DNA of 11,284 bases, taken from CARZYU01 sp964370085. GTDB taxonomy: Bacteria; Bacillota_I; Bacilli_A; RF39; UBA660. Under the pieces are notes generated by a model. It was given only the letters and a program-made list of their open reading frames with translations, was not told where the DNA came from and searched no databases. Made by a program: the position numbers and the translations under genes. Positions 8,936 to 11,284 of the stretch are shown piece after piece. The stretch is taken from assembly GCA_964370085.1 (NCBI GenBank), contig CAYJHI010000034.1, positions 1 to 11,284 on the forward strand, written 5' to 3'. How positions within the stretch are numbered: the stretch's first letter is position 1; each line of letters starts with the position of its first letter.

Positions 8936-8953
8936 TGTTTAGTTATAAAACAT
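8935..8953. repeat. Inverted repeat between divergent promoters, possible operator
   Basis: ATGTTT (8935-8940) and AAACAT (8948-8953) are perfect inverted copies separated by seven bases. The repeat abuts the -35 box of the leftward synthase promoter and covers the candidate -10 of the rightward carboxypeptidase promoter. A protein bound here could affect both genes. Arms of six bases in such AT-rich DNA can arise by chance, and no regulator gene is present in the window, so an operator role is only a suggestion. Confidence 0.3.
8944..8949 (+). promoter_or_regulatory. Candidate -10 box for the VanY-like gene
   Basis: TATAAA lies 38 bases before the ATG at 8988, which would give a leader of about 30 nt. 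No good -35 is seen at standard spacing; TTGTGT at 8919-8924 needs a 19-nt spacer. TAATAT at 8963-8968 is an alternative -10. The gene must be transcribed from this short divergent region or by read-through from the left, and the exact promoter is uncertain. Confidence 0.35.
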
Positions 8954-8975
8954 GAGAATTTTTAATATGTTTTGA

Positions 8976-8982
8976 TAAGGGG
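8976..8982 (+). promoter_or_regulatory. Ribosome binding site of the VanY-like gene
   Basis: TAAGGGG ends five bases before the ATG at 8988. It is the only purine-rich match upstream and supports this start, which also places the hydrophobic anchor at the very N-terminus. Confidence 0.72.
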
Positions 8983-8987
8983 TTTTT

Positions 8988-9812
8988 ATGAATAAATTGT
9001 TTATTTCTATTTTAGTATTTATATTATTACTTGGAATCGTACTTTTTTTAATTAGATTTGGTAAACCAAGTGATACGATAAATGAGTTACTTTCTTTAAA
9101 TAATATACATAAGGAGATTGATTATTTTAATATTAGTTATTTGAATCGTTATATCAATTACAAAAATAAATATCCGCATTTAAGTGATGTTGATGTTATT
9201 ACGAGAGTTAATATTGGTCTTGATAAAGAGTTTTATAATGACACTGTAGAAACTAATTATAAGGATGATTATTCTATATTGGTTAACAAATATAACTATT
9301 TAGAGAGTGATTACATTCCAAATAATTTGATAGAAATCAATTCTAAATATTCTGTTGGTGGTATTGAAGTTGTGGATATAGTTAATAGTAGTTTTGAAAG
9401 GTTATGTGAGGATGCTTATGTAGATGGATATGTTATTAGAGCTGTTTCTGCTTATCGTAGTTATAATTATCAAGATAATTTATACCAAGGTTACGTGTTA
9501 AATGATGGCGTGGAGAAAGCGGATTTGTACTCTGCTAGAGCAGGTTATTCAGAACATCAAACTGGCTTAGCAATAGATGTTGATAATGATATTACTTCTT
9601 ATACTAGATTTAGAGAATCTAAAGAGTTTGAGTGGATGATTGAAAATGCTTATAAATATGGTTTTATTTTAAGATATCCTTTAGGTAAAGAAATGATTAC
9701 TGGTTATCAATTTGAAGCTTGGCATTATCGTTATGTAGGTGTTGAAATAGCAACTTATATATACAAACATAATATTACTTTTGATGAATATTACGTGCGT
9801 TTTATTCAATAA
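8988..9812 (+). CDS. VanY-like D-alanyl-D-alanine carboxypeptidase (peptidase M15B)
   Basis: Zinc metallopeptidase predicted to remove the terminal D-Ala from peptidoglycan stem peptides outside the cell. Residues 3-23 form one hydrophobic segment after a short basic start, with no lipobox Cys and no clear cleavage site, so the enzyme is probably membrane-anchored with its catalytic part outside. About 30-125 is an extracytoplasmic region without a motif I can name (it contains VNIGLDKEFYND, 74-85). The VanY domain covers about 125-265: SAYRSYNYQ (154-162), SARAGYSEHQTGLAIDVD (182-199) and FEAWHYRYVG (242-251). By family analogy the zinc ligands are His190, Asp197 and His246, with Glu243 as catalytic base; all are present. 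Length (274) is normal for the family. It is divergent from the synthase operon and converges on the LCP gene 12 bp away. No vanR/S/H/A/X genes are nearby, so a role in ordinary wall remodelling is likelier than glycopeptide resistance. An endopeptidase or L,D-specificity cannot be ruled out. Confidence 0.9.
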   Translation: MNKLFISILVFILLLGIVLFLIRFGKPSDTINELLSLNNIHKEIDYFNISYLNRYINYKNKYPHLSDVDVITRVNIGLDKEFYNDTVETNYKDDYSILVNKYNYLESDYIPNNLIEINSKYSVGGIEVVDIVNSSFERLCEDAYVDGYVIRAVSAYRSYNYQDNLYQGYVLNDGVEKADLYSARAGYSEHQTGLAIDVDNDITSYTRFRESKEFEWMIENAYKYGFILRYPLGKEMITGYQFEAWHYRYVGVEIATYIYKHNITFDEYYVRFIQ

Positions 9813-9834
9813 AAAAAGCACTTGTTATGTGCTT
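9811..9834 (-). terminator. Rho-independent terminator of the LCP gene
   Basis: AAGCAC (9816-9821) and GTGCTT (9829-9834) form a perfect six-base-pair stem with a seven-base loop. Read on the minus strand, the hairpin runs into T's down to 9811, seven in all counting two in the stem. The LCP stop codon TAA (9827-9825) lies in the loop, so the last two sense codons are part of the stem. On the plus strand no T run follows, so it should terminate leftward transcription only. Confidence 0.75.
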
Positions 9835-11255
9835 ATACCTAGTAATGTATTATTAATTATTGTTTTTGCTTCTTCTAATGATGTGCTGTCTTCTAGAACT
9901 ACTGGTACTGTTTTATACGGATAAGTATAGGTTAATTCATAAGAACCAGTACCATTGATTACATAATTAGTTGTAGTCCAATCACCTAGATCTGTTAACT
10001 GGGCTTTTACTAACTCTGAGATATCTTCATCTGATAAAGTTGTTTCCAATGAATATTTTAATGCTTCTAACAAGTTTCCATAGTTTACTAATATATCTGG
10101 TGATAACATTAATTCTACTAGACTATTAATGACTAATTGTTGATTTGCTGCTCTTGTTAAATCTCCACCCGGTAAATTCAATCTTTCTCTTGAAAATTCT
10201 AGAGCTTGAGCACTATCCATAATATTTATACCTTCATTGTAACAATATGTGTATGAACAAAAAGTATAATTACTATGTACTTCTATAGGCCCTATTGCAT
10301 CTATTAAATTCACTAAGGTTGTAAAATTTATTTTTAAATAATGATCTATTTCTAAGTTCAAAAGATTTTCAACAGCACCTATAGACATATCTGTTCCATA
10401 CATAGAAGCGTGTGTCAATTTATCTTTTGCCCCTCCTGTCTCAGGAAAAGTTACATAATAATCTCTTGGTATACTAACTAAAGATATTACTTTGGTATTT
10501 GGATTAACTGTTATGATCATATTAACATCACTATATGAGATAGTTTGAATATCTCCATAGTTGTCTAAACCTGTTAAATAAATAGTAAAGGCTTCCTTAC
10601 TAGTATCGATATCATTTCCTTTATTAGTAGCTTGTATATATATTTCATATTCATATACTAAATGCAAATTATTTAATGAGTCAGGATCATTTATTTCCAT
10701 TAAATTATATTGTGATTTTTCTATTAATAATGCTTCAGTTTCATTAGTTTTAACTGCATTGATTAACTCATAATTACTAGAATAATATTTTTCTGTATAC
10801 TCTATTTTATTATGTAGTTCTTCTTTTGATTGATTACTACTATTTAAATTATTATTTATTAAAGAGATATTTTTATTTTCTAAATCGCTAATATTTTGAT
10901 AAGTTGAGTTGTTATTTACATATACTTGATAAGTATATAAATCATAACTATCCCCTCCTAGACTGGCTAGAAAATTTATTGTCTCAGTAGCATTATAAAT
11001 TAAACCTACATTGATAACTGTAATTAATATTAAACATATTAAAGATAATCCTCTTACTAATCTTTTAACATACCACGGTATTTTTTTTAATGTTGCTGTT
11101 GTAATGATGATACTTGCTAAGAGAAAAATAATAGTAATAATTATTATAAAATTTAATGGCAGTAGATTTACTTTGTTAACTGTATAAATCATAATAACAT
11201 TAATAATCGCAAATATAATTATAAGAATAGCACGATATTTAAATTTAGTATTCAT
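9825..11255 (-). CDS. LCP-family (LytR-CpsA-Psr) cell-wall polymer ligase, CpsA/Wzg type
   Basis: Membrane enzyme predicted to transfer an undecaprenyl-pyrophosphate-linked polymer (capsule, wall teichoic acid or other glycan) to peptidoglycan on the outer face of the membrane. Three N-terminal membrane segments are visible (about 8-25, 33-53, 68-88). An extracytoplasmic accessory region follows (about 100-205), then the LCP domain (about 222-385) and a C-terminal part. LCP hallmarks are SDVNMIITV (242-250) with Asp243, SIPRDYYV (261-268) with Arg264 and Asp265, KDKLTHA (277-283), FSRERL (354-359) with Arg356 and Arg358, and GGDLTRAANQQ (363-373) with Arg368. These are the acidic and arginine positions that bind metal and pyrophosphate in the family. 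Order and length (476) closely match pneumococcal Cps2A/Wzg (about 481), including three membrane spans and the accessory region. The start is supported by AAGGAAGGGAA (11271-11261). The gene has its own terminator and its promoter lies beyond the right edge. Its polymer substrate cannot be told from the sequence. Confidence 0.92.
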   Translation of the reverse strand: MNTKFKYRAILIIIFAIINVIMIYTVNKVNLLPLNFIIIITIIFLLASIIITTATLKKIPWYVKRLVRGLSLICLILITVINVGLIYNATETINFLASLGGDSYDLYTYQVYVNNNSTYQNISDLENKNISLINNNLNSSNQSKEELHNKIEYTEKYYSSNYELINAVKTNETEALLIEKSQYNLMEINDPDSLNNLHLVYEYEIYIQATNKGNDIDTSKEAFTIYLTGLDNYGDIQTISYSDVNMIITVNPNTKVISLVSIPRDYYVTFPETGGAKDKLTHASMYGTDMSIGAVENLLNLEIDHYLKINFTTLVNLIDAIGPIEVHSNYTFCSYTYCYNEGINIMDSAQALEFSRERLNLPGGDLTRAANQQLVINSLVELMLSPDILVNYGNLLEALKYSLETTLSDEDISELVKAQLTDLGDWTTTNYVINGTGSYELTYTYPYKTVPVVLEDSTSLEEAKTIINNTLLGIST

Positions 11256-11260
11256 ATTAT

Positions 11261-11271
11261 TTCCCTTCCTT
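11261..11271 (-). promoter_or_regulatory. Ribosome binding site of the LCP gene
   Basis: The minus strand reads AAGGAAGGGAA, ending five bases before the ATG at 11255-11253. It is purine-rich but not a perfect AGGAGG. Only 13 more bases remain before the window ends, so whether the gene has its own promoter or is the last of a longer operon cannot be seen. Confidence 0.6.
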
Positions 11272-11284
11272 ATTAAAGAATTCA

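Noticed and set aside
8872..8987. Riboswitch or small RNA in the divergent intergenic region
   Set aside because: The region is only 116 bp. The predicted leaders on both sides are about 30 nt and no stable G-C-containing hairpin is seen.
8988..9812. Glycopeptide (vancomycin) resistance determinant
   Set aside because: VanY-like enzymes are common in ordinary wall remodelling, and no vanH/A/X or two-component genes lie next to it.
1..11284. Mollicute genetic code (UGA = Trp), CRISPR, insertion sequence or tRNA gene
   Set aside because: All Trp codons are TGG in long intact frames. No regularly spaced repeats, transposase or terminal inverted repeats, or cloverleaf sequences were seen on either strand.

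Overview
The window is an AT-rich stretch (roughly 30% G+C by eye) with four genes on both strands and almost no non-coding DNA. Every Trp is TGG in frames that stay open for up to 2,549 codons, so UGA is not being read as Trp. Strong purine-rich ribosome binding sites, sigma-A type promoters, an LCP cell-wall ligase and a VanY-type peptidoglycan peptidase all point to a walled, low-GC, Gram-positive-type bacterium. A small-genome Bacilli/Erysipelotrichia or RF39-like gut lineage would fit, but that placement is inference.

Layout, left to right. Positions 1-80 hold a textbook consensus promoter (TTGACA, 17 nt, TATAAT with extended TG) pointing left out of the window. Next comes a two-gene minus-strand operon, transcribed from about 8900 down to about 75. 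A 2,549-residue cyclic beta-1,2-glucan synthase-like membrane protein (GT84 + GH189-like + GH94) comes first. A short glucose-6-phosphate isomerase follows, whose start overlaps the end of the synthase by 20 nt. A 116-bp divergent region (8872-8987) carries a good promoter for the synthase, a small inverted repeat and a weaker candidate promoter for the plus-strand gene. That plus-strand gene is a membrane-anchored VanY-like D,D-carboxypeptidase (8988-9812). It converges, 12 bp away, on a minus-strand LCP-family protein (9825-11255) with the same architecture as streptococcal CpsA/Wzg. The LCP gene ends in its own rho-independent terminator.

How the genes may work together. Pgi interconverts fructose-6-P and glucose-6-P, which leads through glucose-1-P to UDP-glucose, the donor of the GT84 domain. 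In the other direction, the GH94 domain can release glucose-1-P from the glucan back into glycolysis. The synthase-pgi pair therefore looks like a glucan-making unit joined to its sugar-phosphate supply. The other two genes act on the outer face of the membrane: one trims peptidoglycan stem peptides, and the other attaches lipid-linked polymers to the wall. The most notable point is an apparently complete cyclic-glucan synthase, a family best known from the periplasmic glucans of Gram-negative alphaproteobacteria, in an organism that seems to have a Gram-positive-type envelope, with no glucan exporter in view. No RNA genes, mobile elements, CRISPR arrays or long repeats were found.
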